64,000 bases of DNA from Saprospiraceae bacterium. Lineage in GTDB: Bacteria; Bacteroidota; Bacteroidia; Chitinophagales; Saprospiraceae. Positions 1-10,577 of this stretch are shown piece after piece. Where the stretch lies: NCBI GenBank assembly GCA_028279185.1, contig JANQSS010000226.1:1-64000 (forward strand), read 5' to 3'. Position 1 is the stretch's first letter. Every line of letters starts with the position of its first letter. Made by a program: the position numbers and the translations under genes. The notes under the pieces are model-generated. The model worked only from the letters and a program-made list of their open reading frames with translations, made no database searches and was not told the origin of the DNA.

Positions 1-1
1 A

Positions 2-1995
2 GATGACGTTGCGATGGCTTATGCGGATGCAGATAGCTTCCAAATCAGTGGTGTTCCACAATCGGGTGATCTGTTAGTGAATCCAAACTTTGATGGAGCT
101 GGTGATATCAATCTGTTGGCAGGAGACGAGACCTTGCAACCAGGCGATAATGGAGCTGTAACGTTTACAGTAGTATTCTGGCCAGGCGATCCAAATGGCG
201 ATGTATATGCGAATACGGCAATTACGAGCGGTACAACACCGACAGACAGCATGTTAGTAGATACATCTGTATCTGATACCTTGGATCTCGGCGACATGCC
301 ATGCCTCAGTACTAACAAATATCTCACCATGGGCGTAATCAACAATGGAGACGGAAGCTTCACGGTTGAATACACGGTTGAAATTGAGAATTGCGGGAAT
401 CTTCAAATTGATAGTTTGCAAGTGGAAGATGATTTGGCAATGGCATTTGCTGATGCAGACAGCTTCTTTGTAAATGGAGTTCCGGAAGGGAATGGTTTAA
501 TTGTGAATCCAGATTTCGATGGAATCACAAACATAAACTTATTGCGAGGAGATGGAATACTACAGCCTGGTGACAACAGGTCTGTAACGTTCGAAGTCAT
601 ATTCTTCCCTGGTAATTTAGCGGATGATGTTTATGTGAATACTTCTATTACAAGTGGTATTTCGCCTACAGATAGTATGTTGATAGATACAGCGATGACT
701 GATTCATTGGACATAATCGTGGTACCATGTTTGACGACGACTAAATTGATAACACAGGATGCGATTAATAACGGTGATGGAAGTTTCACGGTAGGATATT
801 CAATTGAGGTTGAAAACTGCGGTAACATCGACATAGACAGTCTGCAAATTTTTGATGACTTAACACAAACTTTTGCTGATGCTGACAGCTTCATGCTAAC
901 CGGTATTCCTCAGTCTGGTGATCTTATTGTAAACCCTGCCTTTGATGGAGATACGGATATGAACCTGCTACCTGGTACTGAAACATTGCAGCCGGGAGAC
1001 AACGGGGTTGTAACATTTGAAGTACTCTTCTGGCCAGGAAATACGGCTGGTGATGTATATATCAATACTTCAATCACAACAGGTATAACACCTACCGATA
1101 GTATGTTGGTGGATACTTCCATGACACCACCGCTGGACTTGGATGATATGTTATGCTTGAACACGAACAAGTACATTTCCATGAATCCATTGAACAATGG
1201 CGATGGAAGCTTCACAATGGAGTATACGATCGAAGTTCAGAATTGTGGAAATATTGACATAGACAGTGTGCAAATCACCGATGACTTAGCGACTGTTTTT
1301 GCGGCCATGGATAGTTTCTTGGTGAATGGTGCACCGGAATCTGGAGACCTATTGGTGAATCCTGGTTTTGATGGAGTTTCTGACATGAATTTGTTAATTG
1401 GCAGTGAAACCTTGCAGCCAGGAGATAATGGTGCAGTAACTTTTGAATTGATACTATGGCCTGGAGGTGCAATTGATGCTCCATACGTAAACGTGGCGAT
1501 TACCAATGGTATATCTCCAACAGATAGTATGTTGGTTGATACGGCTATATCAGATACATTGAATTTGGATCTGATGCCTTGCATAGATGTACAAAAATGG
1601 GTAAGTGAATTCCCAACAGTGGATCAGGATGGAATCCATCATTTCCAGTACACGATTCGAGTTGAGAATTGCGGAAATGTTTCTCTGGACAGCATTCAAG
1701 TCACGGATGATTTGGCTGCTCTATTTGCAAATGCTGATTCCTTCTATTTAGAAGGACAACCAGCCGGTAGCCTTGATCCAAATCCAAATTTCGATGGTGT
1801 TAATGACATCAATTTGTTAAGCGGTACGGAGACATTAGAGCCTGGTATTGCAGGTGACATCATTCTTGATATCGCCGTTAATCTGGGTGCTAATGGAGAT
1901 GGCGCTTATAATAACATTGCTATCGCCACTGGTGTTTCGCCAACTGATACTATCGTTACCGATACGGTGATTGCAGACTCGGTCATCCTCGGATG
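2..1995 (+). repeat. Tandem coding repeats of about 423 bp
   Basis: Five successive units are visible, the first one partial. Later units begin near 299, 722, 1150 and 1575. Each encodes a Cys-containing opening (PCLSTNKY or a variant), NNGDGSFTVEYTVEIENCGN, DSLQVEDDLA, ADADSF, NPDFDG, LQPGDN and SPTDSMLVDT. The fifth unit (from about 1575) is clearly more diverged than the first four. The modules resemble DUF11-like immunoglobulin-type repeats of bacterial surface proteins. Confidence 0.85.
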
Positions 1996-4900
1996 TTTTG
2001 TTGATATCATTTGTCCGGATGTACCAGATACGATTACCATGGATAATGATGCCGGATGGTGTAATGCTGTGGTGAATCTTCCTGATGCTATTCCTTTAAC
2101 ATGTGCTGGTGCGCCTATACCGGATATTGAATTTATGCTCACTGGTGTTGGAGTAGATGAAGGTCTTCCATTAAATACATGGATTGTGGGTCAGCCACAT
2201 GGTTATCACTATAATGTTGGAATAACACAAATATTAATACGAGCTATTTCGATTGTTGGAATTTCCGATACATGCGAAATAATTGTAAATATTCAGGATA
2301 AAGAATTCCCGGTAGCAGTTTGTCAAGACATTTTCTTGAATGTAGATGATGATTGTATGGTAACGATCACACCTGATGATGTTGATGGTGGATCAACAGA
2401 TAACTGTGGAATAGATACGATGCTCATCAGCCGAGATGGAATCACGTTTACAGATTCTATAACCTTTATGGCTGGTGATCTGACAAGCCCATTTGTCCAA
2501 ATCACCCTATGGATGATTGATACATCTGGCAATATTTCAACTTGTATTGCGACCGTCACTGTCCTAGATGTGACTCAGCCACAAATTATTTGTCAAGATG
2601 ATATCACGGTCAATACAGAACCCGGAGTCTGTTATGGTATTATTCCGGATGTCTTACCTCCATTAGACACGTCTGATAACTGCGCTCCTATTGCGTACTT
2701 AGATCAGATACCGGAACCAGGACTCTTGTTTGGCTCACAGCACGGTGATAGTATTGAAGTATTTGTTGTCGTTTCTGACATAGATGGCAATCTGGACACG
2801 TGCTCATTGTTCATTCATCTGAATGACAATGAACCACCGGAATTCATCAACTGTCCACGACCTGAAATTGTAACGAAAGCTTTACCTGACTGGTGCGGAA
2901 GTTTTGTGAACTTCAGTTTACCGGTAGCGCTAGATAATTGTGAACTCGATACGGTTATCCAAACGGATCCAACTGGTTTGACTTCTGGTGATATGTTCCC
3001 AATCGGAACTACAATCCTAGAGTGGTTAGCCATCGATGTAGCAGGGAATACAGATACGTGTACGATTAAGATAATCGTGAATGACGAACAGGATCCAATT
3101 ATTGTTTGTCCTGATGACTTGACTGTAACTTCTGATCCCGGTATGTGTGGTGCTGTAGTGGATAGTATTGCTCCAGTATTCTTGGAAGATGCATGTTTGG
3201 CAACCGTGACGTACAGTGTTGTCTCTGAAGATGACCCAGCTGTAATAGTAGCAGGAGGAGTTGATGATGCAAGTGGCATTAAGTTTGGCTGCGGCACCAG
3301 CACGGTTACATATAGAGTTACAGATGTTCCAGTTCTCGTATTCTCAGAAGTTACACATGATGTCAATAGTGTAAATGGCGGGACGAATCCATTACCCGCA
3401 TCGTTCATTACGACTTCCGGAGATGACTATATTGAAATAACAAACTTTGGTCCGCTGGACTTTGACCTCAGCTGTTTGATAATAGAACGATTTTATGGTG
3501 ATTCAGTGAATTCATTTACAGTGCCAGCCCGAACGGTGCTGCCAGCAGGAGAGGTGTTAACCATACACTATGGTGATGGCACAGATGATCCGGCATCACT
3601 ATTCTTCAATGTTCCTGCAGAAGATCTGACTATCACGGATGGAGCGGTATATGTAATGAGCTATGAAGGCGTTGTGATTGATGTATTGGTGGTTAATGGA
3701 ATGAATCCAATTGGTGTTGGCGTCATGTCTATCGTTACAGCGGAAGACTGGACGGGGCCTTCTCAGGGCTTTGATGGAGGTTCTGGTGCATTTAGAAGAT
3801 GGGCTTGGGATAGTAATTCTGAGCAAGACTTCTTGCCAACAAGCGCCTGTGACGGTGGCAGTATTGGAACGTTGAATGAAGGCTTGACAACCAGCCCTGC
3901 GACCGGAGGCATTACTGCTCTGCAATCGCTTGCGGCAAATACTGTTGAATGCTCATTTACGGTTACTACTACTGACGATGAGTTACCTACTTGTGGATCA
4001 TTGCTTCAAACGATATATGGAGGGGCTTCGAATCTTGGATCTACTATTTCAGGAGGCGTTCTCACATCTGAAATTAATGTTTCCGACAACTTCATAATCG
4101 GAGATGTGAATGTTATCAATATCCTTGGCACGCATGCCAATGTGGGTGACTTGACTTTCAAGATAATGAGTCCTTCTGGTACAGAAGTTGTAATTGCTTC
4201 AGGATTATGTCCGCTTGACGCAGATTTTGATTTCAGTGTTGATAGTGACAGCTTGACATCTATTGCAACTGCACCATGTAACCCACTTGGACAAGGTGGA
4301 ATATATGGGCCAGAAAATGAACTAACGGTATTCAATGGTGAGCCGGCGTTTGGTACTTGGATATTGACTATTGCAGATGCAACGGCAGCAGATGATGGCG
4401 CATTGACAAACTGGGAGTTAGAACTTTCAGAGCGAGTGCCATACACACAGATGGATACGACAATTGCTAACATGCAAGGATTCTGTTTTGCGCCATTTAC
4501 TTGGCGTCATCCTTATCTAATTGACAATTGCATGACAGGCACAATCGTCGTTTCATACGAAACATTGGATAGCATTACAGTGCCCACAGGAGGAACAGTA
4601 ATTCCAGGTGGATTGATAACGGAGTTTTTCGTTGTTGGAACGACTGAAGTGATCTACACATTAACAGACAAATCTGGAAATACAAGTACATGTAGTTTCC
4701 TTGTAACAGTCGAGGATGTTGAGAATCCTACAGTTATCTGCCCAGATGATATAACAATCAGCTTGACTGGCGGAGAATGTAGCAAGTTCGTCAACTTTAA
4801 CCTCGACGCGGTGGATAATTGCTCCATTGACTCGATAGTATCTTATCCTGCGTCAGGTAGTGAATTCGAACAAGGTGTTACAACCGTCATTGTTATTGCA

Positions 4901-7900
4901 ACCGACGCAAGCGGAAACATGGATACCTGCTTCTTCAATGTCGAGTTAATACCATATGTACCGACCGTTCATGATATGGCTTGTAATGATCAGATTAATG
5001 TTTCTTTGAATGCTGAATGTATGTTTGAGGTGAACGCAGACATGATTCTTGAAGGAGATGATTACTATTGTTACGATGATTATTGCATAGAGATTACGGA
5101 TAGTTTGGGCAATATCGTTCCAGATAACATATTCACCCTCGATCATGTTGGAAATTGTTATACCGTAACGATAACTGATTGCCTCAACTCAGGTACTACA
5201 TGTTGGGGAACGGTTTGCGTTGAGCAGAAAATCATTCCCGAAATTGAATGTCCTGCTGACACGATTGTTTCGTGTAACATAGGTACAGATACATCTATTA
5301 CGGGTGTTCCAGAGATTCTGACTTGTGAAACAAGTACGAGCATTACATGGATCGATTCTATTGCCGAATACACCACGTGTGACTCGGTTGTGGCTCGTAT
5401 ATGGAGAACTTGGACCGTTACGAATGATGTTGGAAATACAGCGAATTGTGTTCAGTATATAGAAGTTGAGAAGTTTGATTTAGATCAAATAGGATTCCCA
5501 CAAGACTACATCCATGCACAAGCCTTTTCTTGTGAAGACGTAGCCGCGGATCCGACCTTGACCGATCCGTCAAATACTGGATGGCCAACAATCAACGGTC
5601 AGTACATCTTTGGCAATCACTACTGCGAAGTGGATGTTGGATACTGGGATGAGCACTTAATCGATGCTAATTGCCCAACTGCATATACGCTGTTGCGTAA
5701 CTGGGTTGTATTAGATGAGTGTCTGGATATTATTCCGGGAGTCAATCCTAGAAGACATATTCAACGCATTAAGGTATCTGACAGAAATGCTCCTGATGTG
5801 ACATGTCCATCAGATATGATCGTCAGAACAGGATTCAATGATTGCTATGCAACAGTAGATCTTCCTGCACCGGTTGTTTCAGATGACTGCGCTCAGATTA
5901 CGGACTTCAGAGTTGAAGTTTCTAGTGGTGCCTTGTACAATCCATTCGATGATGTCTGGTATGTCTCCAACTTACAGGTTGGTGATCACACGGTGACTTA
6001 TCACGTACAAGATGCGTGTCGAAATAGAACAACGTGTTCTTTCACGATAACCGTAATAGATGACGTAGAACCTGTGGCAATTTGTGATGTAAATACGCAA
6101 GTGAGCCTAGGGTCAGATGGCACAGCGCGGATTGATGCCGAAACATTTGATGACGGTTCTTATGATAATTGTTATATCGATCGTCTCCAGGTTAGAAGAA
6201 AGATTATTGGACCATGTGCCAACAATTCTGATGATACGTTCTGGAAGGATTATGAAGAGTTCTGCTGTGAAGACATTGCTTTCGATCAGGATGGAAATCA
6301 GATTCCTGTTGAAGTGGAGCTAGGTGTTTGGGACATTTATGGAAACTTTAATACATGCTGGGTGAATGTCTTCGTCGAAGACAAACTCAATCCTGTCATT
6401 GTTGCTCCAGATGATATTTCAATCAGTTGCGACTTCAAATTTGACTTGAACAACCTCAGCGTTTTTGGTACCGTAGTGTTAGATCCAAACGCGAGACAAA
6501 GCATTGTAATCGATGATCCTGATTACATTGAGGATTGCCTTGGACAGATTTACGTTGGACCAACTGTAGTTGGAATCGACGGATACGCCGTTGACAATTG
6601 TGATGTTTCGGTATCCGAAATTGCCAATATTAACTTGACATGTGGTTCTGGCACAATCACGCGAATATTTACGGCTGTTGATGGTGGTGGACGTACTGCA
6701 AGTGCGATTCAACGCATAAGCGTGATCAACTGTGATCCGTTCTACATAGTAGATACGGATAGTCGTTGCCGTGATCGCGGAGGTATTTATACAACTACTG
6801 ATGACGTCGAATGGCCTTGTGATATCACATTAGATGGATGCAGCGGTGCGGGCACAGATCCCATGTTCACAGGAATACCGGAATATCAAGATGACAAATG
6901 CAGTCTGGTGGCAGATACGTTTATTGATGAGGTTTTCGAAATTGTACCGGATGCCTGTTTCAAGATATTGAGACATTGGAGTATTATTGATTGGTGTCAA
7001 ATTGATCCAAACACTGGACTTCCACTGCGTTGGGATTATACGCAAACGATTAAGGTGATCGACGATGAAGGGCCTATCGTAACTCCAGCTGATCCTGGTT
7101 GTGATGAAAATGCAGCGGACTGCTCGGGTTACACGAATTTGAAACCTGAAGTACTTGATTGTACACCTGCAGATCATTTGGTTTACTGGTGGAGAATTGA
7201 TGCCTACAACGATGGCATCGGAACGTTGCCTGGAGGGTTTGACTTCGAGGGTACAACTATGGATCCAAGTGGAAACTATCCTTACGGTGTACACCGCATT
7301 TTATGGGTCATAGAAGATATGTGCGGAAATCGATCGACGACAGAGTATACATTCGAAGTTGAAGATTGTAAGAAACCGAGTCCGGTGTGTATAAATGGAT
7401 TGAGTAGTGTAGTGATGCCAGCAAGTGGGCAGATTACCATCTGGGCTATCGACCTTGATGCGTCAAGCTTCGATAATTGCGATACAGAACTTGACTACCG
7501 GGTCTACTATCCATATATGGATTCGACCAACTATCCAGATCAATCAATAGATTGGCAGCGACCAACGTCGACTAGTTCTGGCGATGATGTACTAAATAGT
7601 CTTCCAACAGGAGCGATCTTCTATTGTGAAGCGCTTGGCAGTGGAATAAGTACAACATACACCACTGTTGAACTGTATGTTGTGGATGATTATGGAAATT
7701 GGGATTACTGTACCATGACGATTACAATTGATGATAATGACAATGTTTGCCCGGATGATCCGTCAATTCGAATTGCCGGTAAAGTCCGAAACGAATTAGA
7801 TGAGATAGTTGACGGAGCAGATATAAGAATCATCGGTGGTCAGTTCGGCCAGGATGATCGAAGTCAGGAAGTGGATGAGCAAGGTGAATTTACATTTGCA

Positions 7901-9034
7901 ATAGATCCGGGATATGATTGGTCAATTACGGGAAGTAAAGAAGATGCTTACCTCAATGGTGTCACAGCGCAAGATTTGAGTTTGATTAAGCGTCATATTG
8001 CTGGCATTGAATTGTTAGACAGTGACTATAAACTCGTTGCCGCTGATGCAAATGGAGATCGTGATATTGACATTCGTGACGTACTTGACTTGCGTAAATT
8101 GTTGCTGGGCCTAATTACCGAATTACCCGGAAATGACGCTTGGCGGTTGATTGACGCGAATTATGATTTTGATGGAATGACTCCTTATACTTTACCATCA
8201 GGAGCGTATGCAGCTGGTGAAATTCTATACAATAATGTGAATAGTAGTCATCTAGGTACGGATTTCATAGCAGTGAAAATTGGAGACGTTGATGAAGATG
8301 CTGTCCCGAATAGTTACATGGAAGGAGAGACACGAAGTGGAAATAGAGACTTGACATTCCAAGCACAGGAACAAAGTTTCAAAGCAGGAGATATTGTACG
8401 AATTCCGATTAGCGCAGATAATTTCGATGAAATGACCGCTTATCAATTTACCCTTGGATTTGATGCCGATGCGCTAGACTTTGTCGGAGGACAAAGAGGA
8501 GCATTGGAGGTCGATGAAGGTAATTTCGGCACCCAATATGCTGATAGAGGTATAGTGACAACTGCATGGTATAATGCCGATGCTCAGCTTATCGATGAGG
8601 ATGAGACCCTATTCATCCTGACGTTTAAAGCTAAACGACAAGGTACGTTGAGTGCAGCATTAAGTGTAGGGTCATCAGTTACAGAGGCCTTGGCATTTAG
8701 CGATGTCACTGGCCGAATTGGTGTGTCATTCGAATTCATTACGCCAAATGGTGAGACTTTGGGAGATGCCTTTGCATTATTCCAGAATACACCTAATCCG
8801 TTCAAAGGTCAAACATCGATAGGATACATACTTCCAAAAGATGGACCAGCGAAGTTGTACTTATTTGACGCAGCTGGTAAAGAATTAGGATTGATAAATG
8901 TAGACGGTCGAAAAGGGTATAATGAACTTACCATCGACAGAAAAGTACTGCCTGCAAGTACGCACAGTGTTGTGTATTATCAATTGCAAGCAGACGGATA
9001 TTTAGCAACGAAGAAAATGATCTTGGTTGAATAG
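2..9034 (+). CDS. Giant T9SS-secreted multidomain surface protein, 5'-truncated by the window
   Basis: The reading frame is open from base 2 and the first residues (DDVAMAYADADSF) match an internal repeat (DDLAMAFADADSF), so the gene starts outside the window. At least 3010 residues are visible. In order: about five copies of a 141-residue repeat (to about residue 660), HYR-like modules with ICPDD-type motifs and conserved cysteines, a lamin-tail-like domain (about 1104-1300, beginning near VFSEVTHDV), a proprotein-convertase P-like domain (about 1326-1475), more HYR-like modules, a carboxypeptidase-regulatory-like segment (from about 2583), a dockerin-like segment with two motifs (LNGVTAQDLSLIKRHIAG and DANGDRDIDIRDVLDLRKL), a cohesin-like domain (about 2776-2893) and a type A T9SS sorting domain starting at FQNTPNPFKGQTSIGY. 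It is probably an exported, cell-surface-attached adhesin or matrix protein. The ligand is unknown. The domain order is read directly; the role is inferred. Confidence 0.88.
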   Translation, partial: DDVAMAYADADSFQISGVPQSGDLLVNPNFDGAGDINLLAGDETLQPGDNGAVTFTVVFWPGDPNGDVYANTAITSGTTPTDSMLVDTSVSDTLDLGDMPCLSTNKYLTMGVINNGDGSFTVEYTVEIENCGNLQIDSLQVEDDLAMAFADADSFFVNGVPEGNGLIVNPDFDGITNINLLRGDGILQPGDNRSVTFEVIFFPGNLADDVYVNTSITSGISPTDSMLIDTAMTDSLDIIVVPCLTTTKLITQDAINNGDGSFTVGYSIEVENCGNIDIDSLQIFDDLTQTFADADSFMLTGIPQSGDLIVNPAFDGDTDMNLLPGTETLQPGDNGVVTFEVLFWPGNTAGDVYINTSITTGITPTDSMLVDTSMTPPLDLDDMLCLNTNKYISMNPLNNGDGSFTMEYTIEVQNCGNIDIDSVQITDDLATVFAAMDSFLVNGAPESGDLLVNPGFDGVSDMNLLIGSETLQPGDNGAVTFELILWPGGAIDAPYVNVAITNGISPTDSMLVDTAISDTLNLDLMPCIDVQKWVSEFPTVDQDGIHHFQYTIRVENCGNVSLDSIQVTDDLAALFANADSFYLEGQPAGSLDPNPNFDGVNDINLLSGTETLEPGIAGDIILDIAVNLGANGDGAYNNIAIATGVSPTDTIVTDTVIADSVILGCFVDIICPDVPDTITMDNDAGWCNAVVNLPDAIPLTCAGAPIPDIEFMLTGVGVDEGLPLNTWIVGQPHGYHYNVGITQILIRAISIVGISDTCEIIVNIQDKEFPVAVCQDIFLNVDDDCMVTITPDDVDGGSTDNCGIDTMLISRDGITFTDSITFMAGDLTSPFVQITLWMIDTSGNISTCIATVTVLDVTQPQIICQDDITVNTEPGVCYGIIPDVLPPLDTSDNCAPIAYLDQIPEPGLLFGSQHGDSIEVFVVVSDIDGNLDTCSLFIHLNDNEPPEFINCPRPEIVTKALPDWCGSFVNFSLPVALDNCELDTVIQTDPTGLTSGDMFPIGTTILEWLAIDVAGNTDTCTIKIIVNDEQDPIIVCPDDLTVTSDPGMCGAVVDSIAPVFLEDACLATVTYSVVSEDDPAVIVAGGVDDASGIKFGCGTSTVTYRVTDVPVLVFSEVTHDVNSVNGGTNPLPASFITTSGDDYIEITNFGPLDFDLSCLIIERFYGDSVNSFTVPARTVLPAGEVLTIHYGDGTDDPASLFFNVPAEDLTITDGAVYVMSYEGVVIDVLVVNGMNPIGVGVMSIVTAEDWTGPSQGFDGGSGAFRRWAWDSNSEQDFLPTSACDGGSIGTLNEGLTTSPATGGITALQSLAANTVECSFTVTTTDDELPTCGSLLQTIYGGASNLGSTISGGVLTSEINVSDNFIIGDVNVINILGTHANVGDLTFKIMSPSGTEVVIASGLCPLDADFDFSVDSDSLTSIATAPCNPLGQGGIYGPENELTVFNGEPAFGTWILTIADATAADDGALTNWELELSERVPYTQMDTTIANMQGFCFAPFTWRHPYLIDNCMTGTIVVSYETLDSITVPTGGTVIPGGLITEFFVVGTTEVIYTLTDKSGNTSTCSFLVTVEDVENPTVICPDDITISLTGGECSKFVNFNLDAVDNCSIDSIVSYPASGSEFEQGVTTVIVIATDASGNMDTCFFNVELIPYVPTVHDMACNDQINVSLNAECMFEVNADMILEGDDYYCYDDYCIEITDSLGNIVPDNIFTLDHVGNCYTVTITDCLNSGTTCWGTVCVEQKIIPEIECPADTIVSCNIGTDTSITGVPEILTCETSTSITWIDSIAEYTTCDSVVARIWRTWTVTNDVGNTANCVQYIEVEKFDLDQIGFPQDYIHAQAFSCEDVAADPTLTDPSNTGWPTINGQYIFGNHYCEVDVGYWDEHLIDANCPTAYTLLRNWVVLDECLDIIPGVNPRRHIQRIKVSDRNAPDVTCPSDMIVRTGFNDCYATVDLPAPVVSDDCAQITDFRVEVSSGALYNPFDDVWYVSNLQVGDHTVTYHVQDACRNRTTCSFTITVIDDVEPVAICDVNTQVSLGSDGTARIDAETFDDGSYDNCYIDRLQVRRKIIGPCANNSDDTFWKDYEEFCCEDIAFDQDGNQIPVEVELGVWDIYGNFNTCWVNVFVEDKLNPVIVAPDDISISCDFKFDLNNLSVFGTVVLDPNARQSIVIDDPDYIEDCLGQIYVGPTVVGIDGYAVDNCDVSVSEIANINLTCGSGTITRIFTAVDGGGRTASAIQRISVINCDPFYIVDTDSRCRDRGGIYTTTDDVEWPCDITLDGCSGAGTDPMFTGIPEYQDDKCSLVADTFIDEVFEIVPDACFKILRHWSIIDWCQIDPNTGLPLRWDYTQTIKVIDDEGPIVTPADPGCDENAADCSGYTNLKPEVLDCTPADHLVYWWRIDAYNDGIGTLPGGFDFEGTTMDPSGNYPYGVHRILWVIEDMCGNRSTTEYTFEVEDCKKPSPVCINGLSSVVMPASGQITIWAIDLDASSFDNCDTELDYRVYYPYMDSTNYPDQSIDWQRPTSTSSGDDVLNSLPTGAIFYCEALGSGISTTYTTVELYVVDDYGNWDYCTMTITIDDNDNVCPDDPSIRIAGKVRNELDEIVDGADIRIIGGQFGQDDRSQEVDEQGEFTFAIDPGYDWSITGSKEDAYLNGVTAQDLSLIKRHIAGIELLDSDYKLVAADANGDRDIDIRDVLDLRKLLLGLITELPGNDAWRLIDANYDFDGMTPYTLPSGAYAAGEILYNNVNSSHLGTDFIAVKIGDVDEDAVPNSYMEGETRSGNRDLTFQAQEQSFKAGDIVRIPISADNFDEMTAYQFTLGFDADALDFVGGQRGALEVDEGNFGTQYADRGIVTTAWYNADAQLIDEDETLFILTFKAKRQGTLSAALSVGSSVTEALAFSDVTGRIGVSFEFITPNGETLGDAFALFQNTPNPFKGQTSIGYILPKDGPAKLYLFDAAGKELGLINVDGRKGYNELTIDRKVLPASTHSVVYYQLQADGYLATKKMILVE

Positions 9035-9067
9035 ATAAAAATCAACGAGATCATATTAGAATCCTTA

Positions 9068-9103
9068 ACACCTCGTGCATGTAATTGTACGGGGTGTTTT
9101 TTT
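9068..9103 (+). terminator. Rho-independent terminator of the giant surface protein gene
   Basis: A 9-bp stem ACACCTCGT/ACGGGGTGT with one G-T pair and a 12-nt loop is followed at once by a run of seven T. It lies 33 bases after the stop codon at 9034. Confidence 0.85.
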
Positions 9104-9291
9104 GATAATTATTGACAATTCGCTAGCTCTCAGAATTAACAATTATTACAAGATCAGTATGTTGAGCTTTCTACGATAACCTAAGGAATATTATTTAACA
9201 TCAAAAATTCATCCTGTAAGATGACGACAAAGTGTCGCAATTAAGGCTATAAATGGCGTAATCCAACACAAAACAATGTCTAATTTGCGTC

Positions 9292-9384
9292 TAAATTTGA
9301 CAACATTAACGATGCATAACCCCGGCACCGGACTTTATTACAAAGTCAAATAGGTCCCGGTAGTTTTTAACTATCGGGATTTTA
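9292..9384 (+). ncRNA. Candidate small RNA with own promoter and terminator
   Basis: TAAATTTG at 9292-9299 matches the Bacteroidota -7 consensus TAnnTTTG. About 20-85 bases downstream are a small hairpin (GACTTT/AAAGTC, 9331-9347) and a terminator-like hairpin (9355-9379, CCCGGTAG/CTATCGGG) followed by TTTTATT. No open reading frame of note lies between them and the preceding gene already has its own terminator. The transcript would be about 80 nt. No RNA family is recognised, and a convincing -33 box is not seen. The second hairpin could instead help end the minus-strand AraC-type gene that stops at 9400. Confidence 0.28.
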
Positions 9385-9399
9385 TTATTAATATCATAA

Positions 9400-10410
9400 T
9401 TATACTTTCCCGCGATGTTGATTTAGGTAGGAAGTAATGGTCATTCCCGTCCATTTCTTAAAAAATTTATATAGGCCACTAACATCTGAAAACCCTAATT
9501 GACTAGCAACTTGTTTCGTGCTATTAGATTTATTCAACAATAATTTGGCTAAGTTCAATTTATGCTTAACGAGTAATGAATTGAAATTAGATTCTTCAAT
9601 TTTAAGTTTTCTTTGCAGACTTCGTGGACTCATGCCAAAATGCTGCGCAACGCTATTTAAATTTGTGGTAGTAGCATCAAAATGAGTGGACAGATAACCT
9701 TGGACTCGGTTGGACCATAATGTTGGATTTTGTTGGAATTGTGCTGAGGCAATTTCTACTGCCTGGGATTTAAGACGGTCATCTGCATATAAAATTGGAA
9801 AGGCAAGCGTTCGTATTTCAAATCTTAGTAGAAAGTAATCGGACGACTCCTCGATTATGCCATCGAAGCAAAATGCAAGTAGAGTTCTGTTTTTTACATA
9901 GCCTGGAAAAGCGGCATGAGTTAAAACAGGCTTCTTATGCGTCAGGTCAGCATATGATTTTATCAATAGACTTACGGCTAGCAGAGACGCTTGTTTGGCC
10001 CGGATTGGGTACTTTGATATAAAATCACTGTTTGGAATTAAATAAATGGCCAACTCATCACCCTGTATTTCCTTCTTAATATCGAAAACACTTGAAATTA
10101 AAGGTGCATACTGAGAAGCATATTCTATCGATTCGCCAAGCGTTTCAGAATGACGTAACATAAGGCCAAAAGCCCCTAAATGATCAAGTGATAATTGCTG
10201 TCCCAGATGAAATCCGAATTCATCCGAATGAGTTAACTCACAGCATCTTTTCCAAAATGCCTCCAATTGAGATTCTGTCGGTTGAATTTGGTTTGATATA
10301 AGTTTGTCATATTCTAAACCAATATCTTGGCAAATTTGGGTTTTAGAAAATCCTCTGGAATCTAAATAGTGCAGAATTTTCAGGACAAGAAATATGCTAA
10401 CGCTAAGCAA
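9400..10410 (-). CDS. AraC-family transcriptional regulator (arabinose-binding-like N-terminus)
   Basis: This is a DNA-binding transcription regulator of 336 residues. The N-terminal two thirds resemble the Arabinose_bd domain found in OruR/ArgR-type AraC regulators (GFSKTQICQDIGLEYDKL, then SLDHLGAFGLMLRHSETLGE). The C-terminus is a double helix-turn-helix: FDATTTNLNSVAQHFGMSPR followed by SLQRKLK, and TKQVASQLGFSDVSGLYKFF with a following KKWTGMT. No ATG is available at the N-terminus; TTG at 10410 is the first start after an in-frame stop and gives the length usual for the family. It is transcribed in the same direction as rnr but has its own likely promoter. The effector and target genes cannot be told from the sequence. 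Confidence 0.9.
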   Translation of the reverse strand: MLSVSIFLVLKILHYLDSRGFSKTQICQDIGLEYDKLISNQIQPTESQLEAFWKRCCELTHSDEFGFHLGQQLSLDHLGAFGLMLRHSETLGESIEYASQYAPLISSVFDIKKEIQGDELAIYLIPNSDFISKYPIRAKQASLLAVSLLIKSYADLTHKKPVLTHAAFPGYVKNRTLLAFCFDGIIEESSDYFLLRFEIRTLAFPILYADDRLKSQAVEIASAQFQQNPTLWSNRVQGYLSTHFDATTTNLNSVAQHFGMSPRSLQRKLKIEESNFNSLLVKHKLNLAKLLLNKSNSTKQVASQLGFSDVSGLYKFFKKWTGMTITSYLNQHRGKV

Positions 10411-10468
10411 TAGACGGTTGGTTTAATTAAATACAGACTTTTGAATAGCTTCAGGCAAAGAATTTATT

Positions 10469-10476
10469 CAAATGTA
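10469..10476 (-). promoter_or_regulatory. Putative -7 promoter element for the AraC-type gene
   Basis: The minus strand reads TACATTTG, an exact TAnnTTTG match, about 58 bases before the TTG start at 10410. A TTG lies 23 bases upstream, slightly further than the usual 19-21, so the -33 box is weak. Confidence 0.4.
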
Positions 10477-10577
10477 GTTAAAACTTTTGGGTTTCGTAAC
10501 AATGAGGATAATTGTTGTCCATTTTATGGAGAGCTATTTCAAAACATCATGGAACGCCTCCAAAGGATACCCATGCA

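Noticed and set aside
2815..3408. 197-codon minus-strand frame inside the first giant gene
   Set aside because: It is antisense to a well-supported coding region with Ser/Thr/Val-rich composition typical of a complementary frame.
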